Positions 21,630-30,947 of a DNA stretch of 64,000 nucleotides are shown piece after piece (positions within the stretch are counted from its first letter, which is position 1; each line of letters opens with the position of its first letter). This stretch comes from an uncultured Anaeroplasmataceae bacterium (lineage in GTDB: Bacteria > Bacillota_I > Bacilli_A > Acholeplasmatales > Anaeroplasmataceae): contig CALVBA010000002.1 in NCBI GenBank assembly GCA_944325695.1, forward strand, positions 24,730 through 88,729, in the 5' to 3' direction. The translations under genes were made by a program, and so were the position numbers. The notes below the pieces were generated by a model, which saw only the letters and a program-made list of their open reading frames with translations, had not been told where the DNA came from and made no database searches.

Positions 21630-22738
21630 TATTTATCGCTCCCATCTTTAATACGATTTGTTGTTTCTTTATCAAAGAATAATAATTTTGCTGGATCAAA
21701 AGCTGCTTTAGCAGTTTTAGTTTTAATTGTTTGATCAAAAGGACGTTTAATGATTACTCTGTGTCCTTCAAATTCACCATAAACTAATGTATGTGAACCT
21801 AATAATTCACTATAATCTACATCAAATGTGAAACTTGATTTTTCATATTCAGCTAAATGAGCATCATCTACATATACATATTCAGGACGAGATGCCATGA
21901 TAACTGTTTTTCCATTATATCCGTATTGATCTAATAATTTAATGTTGTCTTCTCCAACATAAATCTTTGAATTTCCTGTAACAAAGTATCCTTCTTCATA
22001 AACACCTTCATAAAGGTTCATCGGTGGAGTACCAATGAAAGTTGCAACGAAAATATTATCTGGATAATCGAAAATATCTTTAGGTGTAGCAACTTGTTGA
22101 ATATATCCATCTTTCATTACAACAATTCTATCAGCTAATGTTAGAGCTTCAATTTGGTCGTGTGTTACGTAAATGAAAGTTGTTCCTAATTTAGAATGTA
22201 AAGTAGATAACTCTTTACGCATTACACCACGTAATTTAGCATCTAAGTTTGATAGTGGTTCGTCAAGTAAGAATACTTTTGGATTACGTACGATTGCACG
22301 ACCTAAAGCAACACGTTGACGTTGACCTCCAGATAATTGTTTAGGTTTTCTATTTAAATAAGGAACTAATCCTAAAATTTTAGCTGCTTCCATAACGCGT
22401 TCATGGATAATTTCAGCTTTTTCTTTTCTTAATACTAAGCTAAATGCCATATTGTGGTATACAGTCATATGAGCATATAAAGCATAGTTTTGGAAAACCA
22501 TGGCAATATCACGATCTTTTGGAGAAAGTGTACTACATTCTTTTCCATCAATGTATAATTCTCCTGAAGAAATTTCTTCAAGTCCTGCAACCATACGTAA
22601 AGTTGTTGATTTACCACAACCAGAAGGTCCTGCAAAGACGATAAATTCTCCATGCTTAATATCTAAATTGAAGTCAAAAACCGCTTGTACTCCATTTGGA
22701 TATATTTTATTTATGTTTTTTAAAATAACATCTGCCAT
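21629..22738 (-). CDS. Sugar ABC transporter ATP-binding protein (MsmK/UgpC family)
   Basis: A 369-residue ATPase. Walker A GPSGCGKST (37-45), signature LSGGQ (135-139), Walker B VFLLDEP (155-161), and a C-terminal TOBE/OB domain (about 240-369) typical of CUT1 sugar importers. Bacillus LplABC-type systems share a distant ATPase; here it is in the same operon as the permeases, so the importer is self-contained. Confidence 0.93.
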   Translation of the reverse strand: MADVILKNINKIYPNGVQAVFDFNLDIKHGEFIVFAGPSGCGKSTTLRMVAGLEEISSGELYIDGKECSTLSPKDRDIAMVFQNYALYAHMTVYHNMAFSLVLRKEKAEIIHERVMEAAKILGLVPYLNRKPKQLSGGQRQRVALGRAIVRNPKVFLLDEPLSNLDAKLRGVMRKELSTLHSKLGTTFIYVTHDQIEALTLADRIVVMKDGYIQQVATPKDIFDYPDNIFVATFIGTPPMNLYEGVYEEGYFVTGNSKIYVGEDNIKLLDQYGYNGKTVIMASRPEYVYVDDAHLAEYEKSSFTFDVDYSELLGSHTLVYGEFEGHRVIIKRPFDQTIKTKTAKAAFDPAKLLFFDKETTNRIKDGSDK

Positions 22739-22751
22739 TTATTTATACCTC

Positions 22752-23264
22752 CTAGCGAGTAACATTCGTTTTTTGTAAGAATTTTTCAAGTTTAACTGAT
22801 TTGATATATCCTACGATTCCCGCTGCTAAGAAAGATGCAGCTGAAATACCTAATAAGACGAATAAAATAATTCCTCTTTGGCGTCCGTATTCAGCAATTG
22901 TCATATTTTTTGGCATCCAAGGTAAAGTAGTAGAAATAATATCTGTACCTAAGAAAACTTGAAGTGGTACATAAAATAATCTAGCTACACAAATTACACC
23001 AAAGGCAATTAATACAAGAGAAAATTTCTTGCTATAGCTTTTTACTTTTTCAACAGCAAGGAACCCAATTAATAAAATTAAAATGTTTCCTAAGATTTTA
23101 ACCATTACAATACTTGTTGCAGCAATTGTATTTAATGCGATAAATAGAAATGCTACGTCAAATACAATGGCTAATAAACCTAAATTATAACTTAATTTAT
23201 TAGGTTGATAACGCATCATTTCACAATAAAAATCATCACTATAATGTTGTTTATCTCGTTTCAT
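22752..23264 (-). CDS. Unknown membrane protein in pectin transporter operon (170 aa)
   Basis: Not recognised. A hydrophilic N-terminus (1-22), four membrane segments (about 25-47, 52-70, 81-105, 130-153), and one longer outside loop (about 106-129, with WMPKNMTIAEYGRQR). It ends basic. It starts 2 bases after the upstream gene. Confidence 0.58.
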   Translation of the reverse strand: MKRDKQHYSDDFYCEMMRYQPNKLSYNLGLLAIVFDVAFLFIALNTIAATSIVMVKILGNILILLIGFLAVEKVKSYSKKFSLVLIAFGVICVARLFYVPLQVFLGTDIISTTLPWMPKNMTIAEYGRQRGIILFVLLGISAASFLAAGIVGYIKSVKLEKFLQKTNVTR

Positions 23265-23266
23265 TT

Positions 23267-23797
23267 CTATTCACCTGCCACTTCTTGAATTTTATTTTGG
23301 TTTTTAATAGCTAAAATAGAAACTACTAAGTATGCAATTGACATGATAATTCCAACTACACAAACTAGGTAGTTAATTCCGATAAATTGATCTGTAACAG
23401 TTCCTCTTAATAATTCTAATTTAGTAAAGTTAATTAAATCCCAATTTGCTTTAATTCTTGGAATGAAAAGTACCATTGCTAGTATATTTAATACAATTAC
23501 AATTGAAGGTACAGCAATAGAACTTACTTTGTTGCTAATGTAAAATACTTTACGATAATTATTTCCTAAAAAGAAACAAATTCCAACTAAAACAATTGTA
23601 ACAACAGCAACTGCAAATAAATAGTTATTGATTGTTTGAATAACTTCAAAAAATGCATTATTATTTGATCCAATTGATGATCTATACGTATCTTTGAATG
23701 GTGTTGCGAACCATAATGCATGGATAAATGCAACTACTCCGACTAATAAATAAGCAATTAGTGCAGGTTTTTGTAGTTTCAGATATTTATTTTTCAT
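23267..23797 (-). CDS. Unknown membrane protein in pectin transporter operon (176 aa)
   Basis: Not recognised. Four membrane segments (about 12-30, 58-78, 90-112, 140-165), with extracytoplasmic loops at about 31-57 and 113-139. It follows the binding-protein gene directly, and the same layout (four segments, 166-195 residues) recurs in three further proteins of the operon, although little sequence likeness among them is evident by eye. Confidence 0.58.
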   Translation of the reverse strand: MKNKYLKLQKPALIAYLLVGVVAFIHALWFATPFKDTYRSSIGSNNNAFFEVIQTINNYLFAVAVVTIVLVGICFFLGNNYRKVFYISNKVSSIAVPSIVIVLNILAMVLFIPRIKANWDLINFTKLELLRGTVTDQFIGINYLVCVVGIIMSIAYLVVSILAIKNQNKIQEVAGE

Positions 23798-23864
23798 ATA
23801 TCCTCCTTTAAATTGATAGACAGAAAGAGACTTTTAAAAATCTCTTTCTTGCTCTATCAGATTT

Positions 23865-25949
23865 TTATAATTCTCCGTTATATCCCATGCGGTAATATTT
23901 AACGAAAACATCATAGAATTTTTGTGATTGTGAATTTAATTCTTCTTTTGTCTTAACATCGTTATTTCCAAATCCTTTTGTTACAGCATTAATAAATACT
24001 GCTTTAGATGTATCATAGAAGTCCATATATGTTTTACAATCTTTATTAATAATATTTGTAAATTCTGATGGAATTGAAATAATAGATGGAGCTAATTTAT
24101 AGAATCCAGTACCTTTGTTGCTAGCCCATTTGAATGTTCCAGCTAAGTAAGCATTATTTAAATTATCGATACCTTTTTGTCCAGATGTTGATAATACTTG
24201 GTATTCTAATGCCATTGGACGAATATGTCCTACTGGTAATCCACATCCAACATAATCACGCATCCAGTTAGACCAGTTACCTGCTTCTTTGATAGCATTT
24301 AATGAATAATCACTTAAACGGTAGTGTTCTTCACCTTTATAGATGAATTTTTCTCCACGCCATTCTTCTGGTCCATAGTTAATTAATAAGTTTCCTTCTT
24401 CACTATAGAAGTAATCCATTACAGTTAAAGCACGAACTAATAATTCTGGATCGCTTTCAACACCTTTTGGAATACACCAACCGTCAGATTTTAATGAACG
24501 AATTGATTCAGAGAATTGGAACATGAATGTTGAATCATCACCATCATTCCAGTTAACCATTGGTGGTAATACTGCAGTATATTCTTTAGTTTTTGAAGTT
24601 GATACAGTTGATTGGTCGAAAACTGTACTTGATTGGTTGTAGTCATATCCAATGAAGTGAGTACCAGCATTAACTCCTTGTTGACGCCATTTTGATGAAC
24701 CGTCATCAACGTTTTTAACGATTAATCCTTCATTATATAATTGATTTAATAAATCTAAAGCATCATTGATGTTTGAACCAATAACATTTCCATTTTCATC
24801 AAATTTATCTCCACGAGCATCTTGAAGATTTCCATTTGCATCGAAGTAGATATATCCTAAACGAGATTCTAATCCACGGAATCCCCAAATTTGAGCAAAA
24901 CGTAATATGTCTGGTAAACGGTTTGATTTACCTTCACGAGATGCCATAATAACCATTTCTTCTGGTTTAACATTAGCTAAAGATTGGCTATTAGCACGGA
25001 TAACACGCATTAATGCGATTAATTCATTAGCGTCATATGAAGCATCTACTCCAATGAATACATCTGAATAATTTGTATATCCACAACCAGCATAAACTGT
25101 TTCAATATATGAAACAAATTGATCTGCTAATTCTTTACCTGTTGCCCCTTCAGGTCTTGAAAGTAATGCATTTTGCGCATCAATAATATTTTGTCCATTG
25201 TTAAATGCGCTATATTTTTTAGTGATTTTTGTAGCAGTTGGCTCACCATTAACAATTCTTGCGATGTTCATTTCTACATCTTTAGCTGTATCTTGAGCTT
25301 GCCATGCATTGTAATGTACTGTAATATCAGATTTTGCTGCATCATTTGCAACTTTATCGTCTAATACTTTTTTAACGAAATCGTTGTTCATTAAGAACAT
25401 TCTTTCTAATTCGTTTTCTCCATCGAAATAAGGAGTTGTATAGATTCCACCATTTGAACCTCTTAACATTTGTTCATAAGCTGGATTTTCTTCTAACCAT
25501 TTTTTAAAGTTAGGCATATAGTCTAAATATTGTGATAAATCAACTAAATTACCTGCTTCACCAGTTTCATAGATTTTTGAAACTGAACTGTTAATTAAAG
25601 CAATTTGTGTACCGTTAGCTTTGAAATCGCGTTGTTTAGCAGCTTCAAATTTTTCAGCAGCACTTTGTGATCCAGTTTCAGTAACATCATTAATAGTGAT
25701 ATTTAAATCTTCTTCTAATTGTTGATAAACTGGTAATAAATCACCTTTTACATATGTTTTTCCATCTGGTCCTGTAAAAGAGTTTTGTGTACTTGTCATA
25801 GTTTGGTTTTTATAACATAGCGAAATAGCCATTGTTACGTTTTTAGATGGATCGTTTGGTTGTAATGATCCAGTATTGTCTTTTTCACATCCTGCTAAAG
25901 ACACTGCAGCAAGTCCTAATGCCGCAGCTGAAAGAATTTTCTTTTTCAT
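23865..25949 (-). CDS. Sugar ABC transporter substrate-binding lipoprotein, copy 2
   Basis: A 694-residue lipoprotein (signal peptide ending in LAGC, Cys21). Much longer than usual CUT1 binding proteins (about 420-550). Blocks such as LINSSV-x-KIYE-x-GEAGNLVDL, IYTTPYFDGE, GVDASYDANELIALMR and PPMVNWNDGDDSTFM are shared with the second copy at 28533-30623. It is encoded between the permeases and the unknown membrane proteins. The ligand is probably a pectin oligosaccharide, judging from the linked enzymes. Confidence 0.88.
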   Translation of the reverse strand: MKKKILSAAALGLAAVSLAGCEKDNTGSLQPNDPSKNVTMAISLCYKNQTMTSTQNSFTGPDGKTYVKGDLLPVYQQLEEDLNITINDVTETGSQSAAEKFEAAKQRDFKANGTQIALINSSVSKIYETGEAGNLVDLSQYLDYMPNFKKWLEENPAYEQMLRGSNGGIYTTPYFDGENELERMFLMNNDFVKKVLDDKVANDAAKSDITVHYNAWQAQDTAKDVEMNIARIVNGEPTATKITKKYSAFNNGQNIIDAQNALLSRPEGATGKELADQFVSYIETVYAGCGYTNYSDVFIGVDASYDANELIALMRVIRANSQSLANVKPEEMVIMASREGKSNRLPDILRFAQIWGFRGLESRLGYIYFDANGNLQDARGDKFDENGNVIGSNINDALDLLNQLYNEGLIVKNVDDGSSKWRQQGVNAGTHFIGYDYNQSSTVFDQSTVSTSKTKEYTAVLPPMVNWNDGDDSTFMFQFSESIRSLKSDGWCIPKGVESDPELLVRALTVMDYFYSEEGNLLINYGPEEWRGEKFIYKGEEHYRLSDYSLNAIKEAGNWSNWMRDYVGCGLPVGHIRPMALEYQVLSTSGQKGIDNLNNAYLAGTFKWASNKGTGFYKLAPSIISIPSEFTNIINKDCKTYMDFYDTSKAVFINAVTKGFGNNDVKTKEELNSQSQKFYDVFVKYYRMGYNGEL

Positions 25950-26034
25950 TTTTTAATTCTCCATTCATTTTTTTAATAAATAATTTTTTCTTTGATAATG
26001 TTTTCTTTAAATCATTTGATATATTGATGAAAAA

Positions 26035-26895
26035 CTATTCTTTAACTCCACCAACGTTAACTCCCTTAGAGAAGAATCTTGATAAATAAGGGTAAACGCA
26101 TAGGATAGGAATAATTGAACATACAATTAAAGCATACATATAACCTGATTCAGTATATCCTACTGCAACAGGGTTAAAGTCTTCTCCGAAACGGATTGGA
26201 ACGTTTTTAATATAAACCATTAATGGCTTATCCATATCACTTTTTAATAGCCAGTTTGCCCAGAAATATCCATTCCAACGGCTGATTGCATAGAATAATG
26301 TAACTGTTGCAATTGAAGCAGTTGACATTGGCATATAAACTTTTGTTAATACTTGGAATTCGTTAGCTCCGTCAATAATAGCTGCTTCTTCAATTTCTGA
26401 AGGAACACCACTAAAAGCATTACGTAATAAGATAATGTTAAATACGTTTAGCCCTAAACCGAAGATAATTCCCCATCTACTATCAATTCCTAAATCAATG
26501 TAGTTTAAATATTCAGGTACTAATCCTGCTTTGAACCACATTGTTAAAACTAATAAGAAGTTGAAAGTTCTACGATATAATAATTTTGTTTTTGATAAAG
26601 CATATGCTCCTGTAATTGAGATGAACATTGATACAATTGTTCCGAAGAATGTATAGAAAATTGTATTACAATATGCAATCCAGAATGAGCTTTCTTTAAG
26701 AGCTACTTTATACACCATAAAATTATTGAAATTTTTCGGTAATAATACAACTGATCCATTTGACATTGCCGTTACGTCAGATAATGAATATGATAAGATA
26801 TAAATTAAAGGATACAATGTTGCAAGGGCGAATAAGGTAACAATTATATATGAAATTAATCTAAATACTACTTCTGATACGTCTAATCTCTTCAT
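26035..26895 (-). CDS. Sugar ABC transporter permease (LplC/YtcP type)
   Basis: A 286-residue inner-membrane permease with six predicted helices. The ATPase-docking EAA loop is seen at EEAAIIDGANEFQVLTKVY (about 172-190). A typical partner of LplB-type permeases in uptake of complex plant polysaccharide fragments. It ends in GVNVGGVKE, typical for the family. Confidence 0.92.
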   Translation of the reverse strand: MKRLDVSEVVFRLISYIIVTLFALATLYPLIYILSYSLSDVTAMSNGSVVLLPKNFNNFMVYKVALKESSFWIAYCNTIFYTFFGTIVSMFISITGAYALSKTKLLYRRTFNFLLVLTMWFKAGLVPEYLNYIDLGIDSRWGIIFGLGLNVFNIILLRNAFSGVPSEIEEAAIIDGANEFQVLTKVYMPMSTASIATVTLFYAISRWNGYFWANWLLKSDMDKPLMVYIKNVPIRFGEDFNPVAVGYTESGYMYALIVCSIIPILCVYPYLSRFFSKGVNVGGVKE

Positions 26896-26915
26896 ACTTT
26901 ACTTTTTCCTCCCTC

Positions 26916-27917
26916 TTAGAATAATGATGTATCTGAAACTTGTCTACTAATAAAGTTAGATCCTAATACTAAAATCATAGCAATAATAGAGTTAAATAAG
27001 TCGGCAGATACTAACATGTTATCTGCAGGTGGAGTTTGAGTTGTTTTTAAGTTATAAATCCACGCTGATAAGATGTTTGAAGTTGCATATGATTCTTGTG
27101 AACCATTTTGTAATAAGATAACTTTTTCGTATCCAACATTTAAGATTTCCCCGATACGTAAAATTAACATGATTGTTAATGTTGAAGCGATACCAGGTAA
27201 TGTAACATATCTAATTTGTTGAATTTTGTTTGCTCCATCGATTTTTGCAGCTTCATAACTAGTAGGTGAAATACTCATGATTGCAGCAAAGTAAACGATT
27301 GAACCATAACCAGTTCCTTCCCAAATTCCTGAGATTTGGAAAATAGCTCTAAAGTATGTTGGGTCGTATAGAATACCTTTACCATACGTAGTTGTTACAC
27401 CAAGACTTTCTAATACTTTGTGTAAAACCCCTGGCCCTAATACCGCACTACCAGCAGATAGCATATAAATAATGATTGTTGATACTACTACTGATGATAA
27501 GAACTTAGGTAAATATGTAATAATTTGTGTAATGTTACGGTATGCAGCATTTTTAATTTCACTGAAGAATAATGCTAGTAAAATAGGCATTGGGAATGCA
27601 AAACATAATCCATACATACTTAAAACGAACGTATTTCTAAAGGCTGCCCAGAATTCACTAATCCAATCTGGACTGAATAATAACATAAATCCTTCAATAC
27701 CACGCCATGAATACGTAGCTGCACCAGCATCTTGTGATTGGAAAGCTAATAATACTCCCCACATTGCTTTGTAGCGGAATAGAAATAAGAATACTAGTAG
27801 TGGAACTAATAATAAATATAAGCGCCAATCTTTAAGGAATTGCTTACCTTGACGACTCCACTTCGTACGCTCTAATTCTTCTACGACGTCTTCGTGTATA
27901 ACTAAATCTTTTGTCAT
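26916..27917 (-). CDS. Sugar ABC transporter permease (LplB/YteP type)
   Basis: A 333-residue permease with a long basic N-terminus (1-30), six helices and the EAA loop EAAKIDGANKIQQIRYVTLPG shortened here to its core EAAKIDGANK. First gene of the operon, starting after GAGAGAGGTATTA, behind a leader of about 310 bases. Confidence 0.92.
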   Translation of the reverse strand: MTKDLVIHEDVVEELERTKWSRQGKQFLKDWRLYLLLVPLLVFLFLFRYKAMWGVLLAFQSQDAGAATYSWRGIEGFMLLFSPDWISEFWAAFRNTFVLSMYGLCFAFPMPILLALFFSEIKNAAYRNITQIITYLPKFLSSVVVSTIIIYMLSAGSAVLGPGVLHKVLESLGVTTTYGKGILYDPTYFRAIFQISGIWEGTGYGSIVYFAAIMSISPTSYEAAKIDGANKIQQIRYVTLPGIASTLTIMLILRIGEILNVGYEKVILLQNGSQESYATSNILSAWIYNLKTTQTPPADNMLVSADLFNSIIAMILVLGSNFISRQVSDTSLF

Positions 27918-27931
27918 ACATTAATACCTCT

Positions 27932-28229
27932 CTCTCTAATGACTTATTTTTTAAAAGGAACTAGTCCTAAATCAGCAATCCAGATACCTGGATTAAAATT
28001 AGGAATTTTGATCAATAAGATTTTAATCACAATTCCTAATTAGGCCGATTAGATATTATCGACCTTATACTTGTAAAGAGTTTAGCTATTCAGGGCATAA
28101 GTAAACTCTAATTACAACTTTTGAAAACCCTTACAATAAAATAAAAAATGAAATTATTTGCTTTCATACAAAGCAAATAACACATCCAACCCAAATGGAT
28201 TTTCTGGTGATATTTATCGTAAATATCCA
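27932..28229 (-). promoter_or_regulatory. Long hairpin-rich 5' leader of the transporter operon
   Basis: Between a strong promoter and the first permease the minus-strand RNA can form a series of stems: GATATTTA/TAAATATC; an 11-bp stem TTATTTGCTTT/AAAGCAAATAA (28154-28180) followed by a T-rich stretch; an outer TTGTAA/TTACAA with AGAGTTTA/TAAACTCT; GGTCGAT/ATCGGCC; AATTAGGAATT/AATTCCTAATT; ATCCAG/CTGGAT; AGGA/TCCT. No coding sequence is present. I do not recognise a known riboswitch. Confidence 0.55.
28122..28135 (+). promoter_or_regulatory. cre-like site in the transporter leader
   Basis: TGAAAACCCTTACA matches the CcpA consensus TGWAANCGNTNWCA except for the central G. It lies about 100 bases downstream of the transcript start, where CcpA could act as a roadblock. 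Confidence 0.4.
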
Positions 28230-28235
28230 TTCGAT

Positions 28236-28264
28236 ATTATAACATAACAAATGTATGTTGTAAA
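28236..28264 (-). promoter_or_regulatory. Sigma-A promoter of the transporter operon
   Basis: Minus strand: -35 TTTACA, 17-base spacer, -10 TATAAT with upstream TG (TGTTATAAT). The spacer contains a gapped inverted repeat AACATA...TATGTT that could be an operator. Confidence 0.8.
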
Positions 28265-28439
28265 CGAATAAATAATATTTTTTCACTTTTTCATGTAGCG
28301 TTTTCACTTATCTTTCAAGACTTATAGTACGCAAAAACACATTTTTCTTTTTTTGTTTGTAAGAGATAGCAGGAATGAATTTGATTTTTTTGGTATATTT
28401 TTCTAATCTTTACAAACACTATTAAAAAGATATTTCAAT

Positions 28440-28498
28440 AAAAAAAGAAAACCAGCTTTTATAAGATACGCTGATGTCATCTTAAAAAGCCAGTTTTA
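28440..28498 (-). terminator. Terminator of binding protein copy 1
   Basis: A long minus-strand stem AAAACTGGCTTTTTAAGAT / ATCTTATAAAAGCTGGTTTT (imperfect in the middle), followed by CTTTTTTT. It makes the binding-protein gene monocistronic. Confidence 0.85.
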
Positions 28499-28532
28499 CA
28501 ATTTTCATCATATTAATTTTTAAATCTAATGA

Positions 28533-30623
28533 TTATGCTAATTCACCTTTATAACCTTTACGGTAATATTGTACATAGTAATCATAGAATTTTTGTGCTT
28601 GTGAATTTAATTCTTCTTTTGTTTTAACACCGTCAGCACCAAATCCTTTTGTTACAGCAGAAATGAATACCGCTTTAGATGTGTCATAGAAGTCCATGTA
28701 TGTTTTACAATTTGTTGTAATTTGATCAGTAAATTCTGCTGGGATAGAAATGATAGCTGGAGCTAATTTTTTAAATCCTTCTTCACCAGAGTTAGAAGCC
28801 CATACAAATGTTCCTGCTAAGTAAGCATTATTTAGATTTTCAATACCTTTTTTACCAGATTCTGAAAGAATTTGATATTCTAATGCCATTGGTCGAATAT
28901 GTCCAACTGGTAATGTAGCCCCTACATATTTACGCATCCAGTTAGTCCAGTTACCTTCTGCAGCGATACCATCTAATGAGTATTGACTTAATTTAACATA
29001 TTCTTGACCTTTATATGTGATTGTTCCATCGCGCCAAGCTTCAGGTCCGAAATTGATTAAGTTGTTTCCTTCTTCGCTATAGAAGTAATCCATAATTGTT
29101 AAAGAACGATATAACGCATCTTTGTCATTTTCAACTGCTTTTGGAATACACCATCCATCAGATTTCATTGAACGAGTTGATTCAGAGAATTGATACATGA
29201 ATGTTGAATCATCACCATCATTCCAGTTAACCATTGGTGGTAATACTGCAGTAAATGATTCAGTTTTAGATTTATCTCCTAAAGTTGTTTTATCATATAC
29301 TGTACTTGATTGGTTGTAGTCATATCCTACGAAATATCTACCTTCTGTAACACCAATTTGACGCCATTTTGATGAACCATCATCAACATTTTCAACGATT
29401 AACCCTTCATTATATAGTTGGTTTAATAAATCTAAAGCATCATTAATACTTGATCCAACAACTTTTCCGTTTGAATCATATTTATCTCCACGCGCATCTT
29501 GAAGCTCACCATTAGCATCAAAGTATAAATATCCTTGACGAGATTCTAATCCACGGAATCCCCAAATTTGAGCAAAACGTAATATGTCTGGTAAACGATT
29601 TGTTTTACCTTCACGAGACGCCATTACAATCATATTTTCTGGAGTAACACCAGCTAATTCTTGACTGTTAGCACGAACAACACGCATTAAGGCAATTAAT
29701 TCATTAGCATCATATGAAGCATCTACTCCAATGAATACATCTGATTTGCTTGTATATCCACAACCATCATATACAGCATTAATATATTGTCTAAATTGAT
29801 TAGCCAATTCAGCACCTGTTGCTTTACCTGCGCTAATTAATTCATTTTGTGCAGTAATGATATTTTTACCATTTTCGAATGCACTATATTTTTTAGTAAT
29901 CGATACAGCTGTTGGTTTACCATCAACTAATCTTGCAACTTTCATTTCTACATCTTTTGCAGTATCTTCTGGTTTCCATGCAGTATATTTAGCATCTTTT
30001 GCTTTATTAGTTGTACTTCCTGTAAATGTTTCTGCATCCAATATTTTTTTAACGAAATCATTGTTCATTAAGTACATTTTTTCAATTTCTTCTTCCCCAT
30101 CAAAATATGGAGTTGTATAAATTTGTCCATTTGCATTTTTTAACATTTTTTCATATGCTGGGTTTTCTTCTAACCATGCTTTAAAGTTAGGCATATGATC
30201 TAAATATTGAGCTAAGTCTACTAAGTTTCCAGCTTCCCCAGCTTCATAAATCTTAGTAACACTACTATTAATTAAATGAATTTGGTTTCCGTTTGACATA
30301 AAATTACGGCTTAAAGCAGCTTCGAATTTTTCTGCAGCAGATTTATCCCCTGATTCAGTAACGTCAACAAGATCAATATTCATATCACTTTCTAATTGTT
30401 GGAAAACTGGTAATAATTCACCTTTTACATAAGTTTTTCCATCTGGTCCTTTAAATGAATCTTGATTGTTTGTTGGTGTTAAATTTTTGTAGCAAAGTGA
30501 CATATTGATTTTTACATTTCTGCTTAAATCATCAGAAGTAGGTTGATCATTATTTTTATCGCAACCTGTTAATGCTACCGCTGCTATCCCTAAAACAGCA
30601 GCTGAAAGAATTTTCTTTTTCAT
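28533..30623 (-). CDS. Sugar ABC transporter substrate-binding lipoprotein, copy 1
   Basis: A 696-residue lipoprotein (LTGC, Cys21), clearly a recent paralogue of the 694-residue binding protein in the operon: the signal peptides and long central blocks are nearly the same, and differences cluster near 190-250 and in the loops. It has its own promoter, cre-like site and terminator, so it can be expressed more strongly than the rest of the transporter. It may bind the same or a related pectin fragment. Confidence 0.88.
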   Translation of the reverse strand: MKKKILSAAVLGIAAVALTGCDKNNDQPTSDDLSRNVKINMSLCYKNLTPTNNQDSFKGPDGKTYVKGELLPVFQQLESDMNIDLVDVTESGDKSAAEKFEAALSRNFMSNGNQIHLINSSVTKIYEAGEAGNLVDLAQYLDHMPNFKAWLEENPAYEKMLKNANGQIYTTPYFDGEEEIEKMYLMNNDFVKKILDAETFTGSTTNKAKDAKYTAWKPEDTAKDVEMKVARLVDGKPTAVSITKKYSAFENGKNIITAQNELISAGKATGAELANQFRQYINAVYDGCGYTSKSDVFIGVDASYDANELIALMRVVRANSQELAGVTPENMIVMASREGKTNRLPDILRFAQIWGFRGLESRQGYLYFDANGELQDARGDKYDSNGKVVGSSINDALDLLNQLYNEGLIVENVDDGSSKWRQIGVTEGRYFVGYDYNQSSTVYDKTTLGDKSKTESFTAVLPPMVNWNDGDDSTFMYQFSESTRSMKSDGWCIPKAVENDKDALYRSLTIMDYFYSEEGNNLINFGPEAWRDGTITYKGQEYVKLSQYSLDGIAAEGNWTNWMRKYVGATLPVGHIRPMALEYQILSESGKKGIENLNNAYLAGTFVWASNSGEEGFKKLAPAIISIPAEFTDQITTNCKTYMDFYDTSKAVFISAVTKGFGADGVKTKEELNSQAQKFYDYYVQYYRKGYKGELA

Positions 30624-30707
30624 ACTAATATCTCCTTTTTTTCTTTTTTACTATCTATAAAATTTTAAAACTATCATTTTTACCTTATGAAAATCCTTTC
30701 AAATAAT

Positions 30708-30736
30708 ATTATAAACGCTTTCATTTTTCGGTAAAA
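30708..30736 (-). promoter_or_regulatory. Promoter of binding protein copy 1
   Basis: The minus-strand -10 TATAAT (30708-30713) is well formed; the -35 region TTTTAC is weak. The cre-like site overlaps the -10 and spacer. The leader is about 80 bases. Confidence 0.6.
30710..30723 (-). promoter_or_regulatory. cre-like (CcpA) site over the binding-protein promoter
   Basis: TGAAAGCGTTTATA fits TGWAANCGNTNWCA with a single mismatch and overlaps the -10, so carbon catabolite repression is likely. Confidence 0.6.
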
Positions 30737-30777
30737 AAATATTTAATAGTTATAAAAATATAGAACCTAACTTTGTT

Positions 30778-30796
30778 TGAAGATTAATCATCTTCA
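30778..30796. promoter_or_regulatory. Perfect palindrome upstream of the binding-protein promoter
   Basis: TGAAGAT and ATCTTCA are separated by five bases, about 45 bases upstream of the -35. The size and position suit a regulator binding site. The surrounding 30624-30947 region holds only this, the promoter and a terminator hairpin. Confidence 0.4.
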
Positions 30797-30896
30797 TTTT
30801 ACTTTTGCTATATCTAATAAAATCTAAAATCAGAATACTTATTTAAATAATGCCGCAATACCGCTTTTAAGCAAATACAGAAGCTTTTTAAATTAT

Positions 30897-30937
30897 GACT
30901 CTAAATATGAACATCCACTTTATTCATATTTAGAATC
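30897..30937 (-). terminator. Hairpin after the rhgT-like operon
   Basis: GACTCTAAATATGAA pairs with TTCATATTTAGAATC (one mismatch) across an 11-base loop; the following T run is poor, so termination may be weak. Confidence 0.5.
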
Positions 30938-30947
30938 ATCACATTTT

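Noticed and set aside
28236..28533. A missing gene in the 600-base gap between the two transporter parts
   Set aside because: No frame with a start, site and plausible composition; the space is filled by a leader, promoter, cre-like sequence and the upstream terminator.
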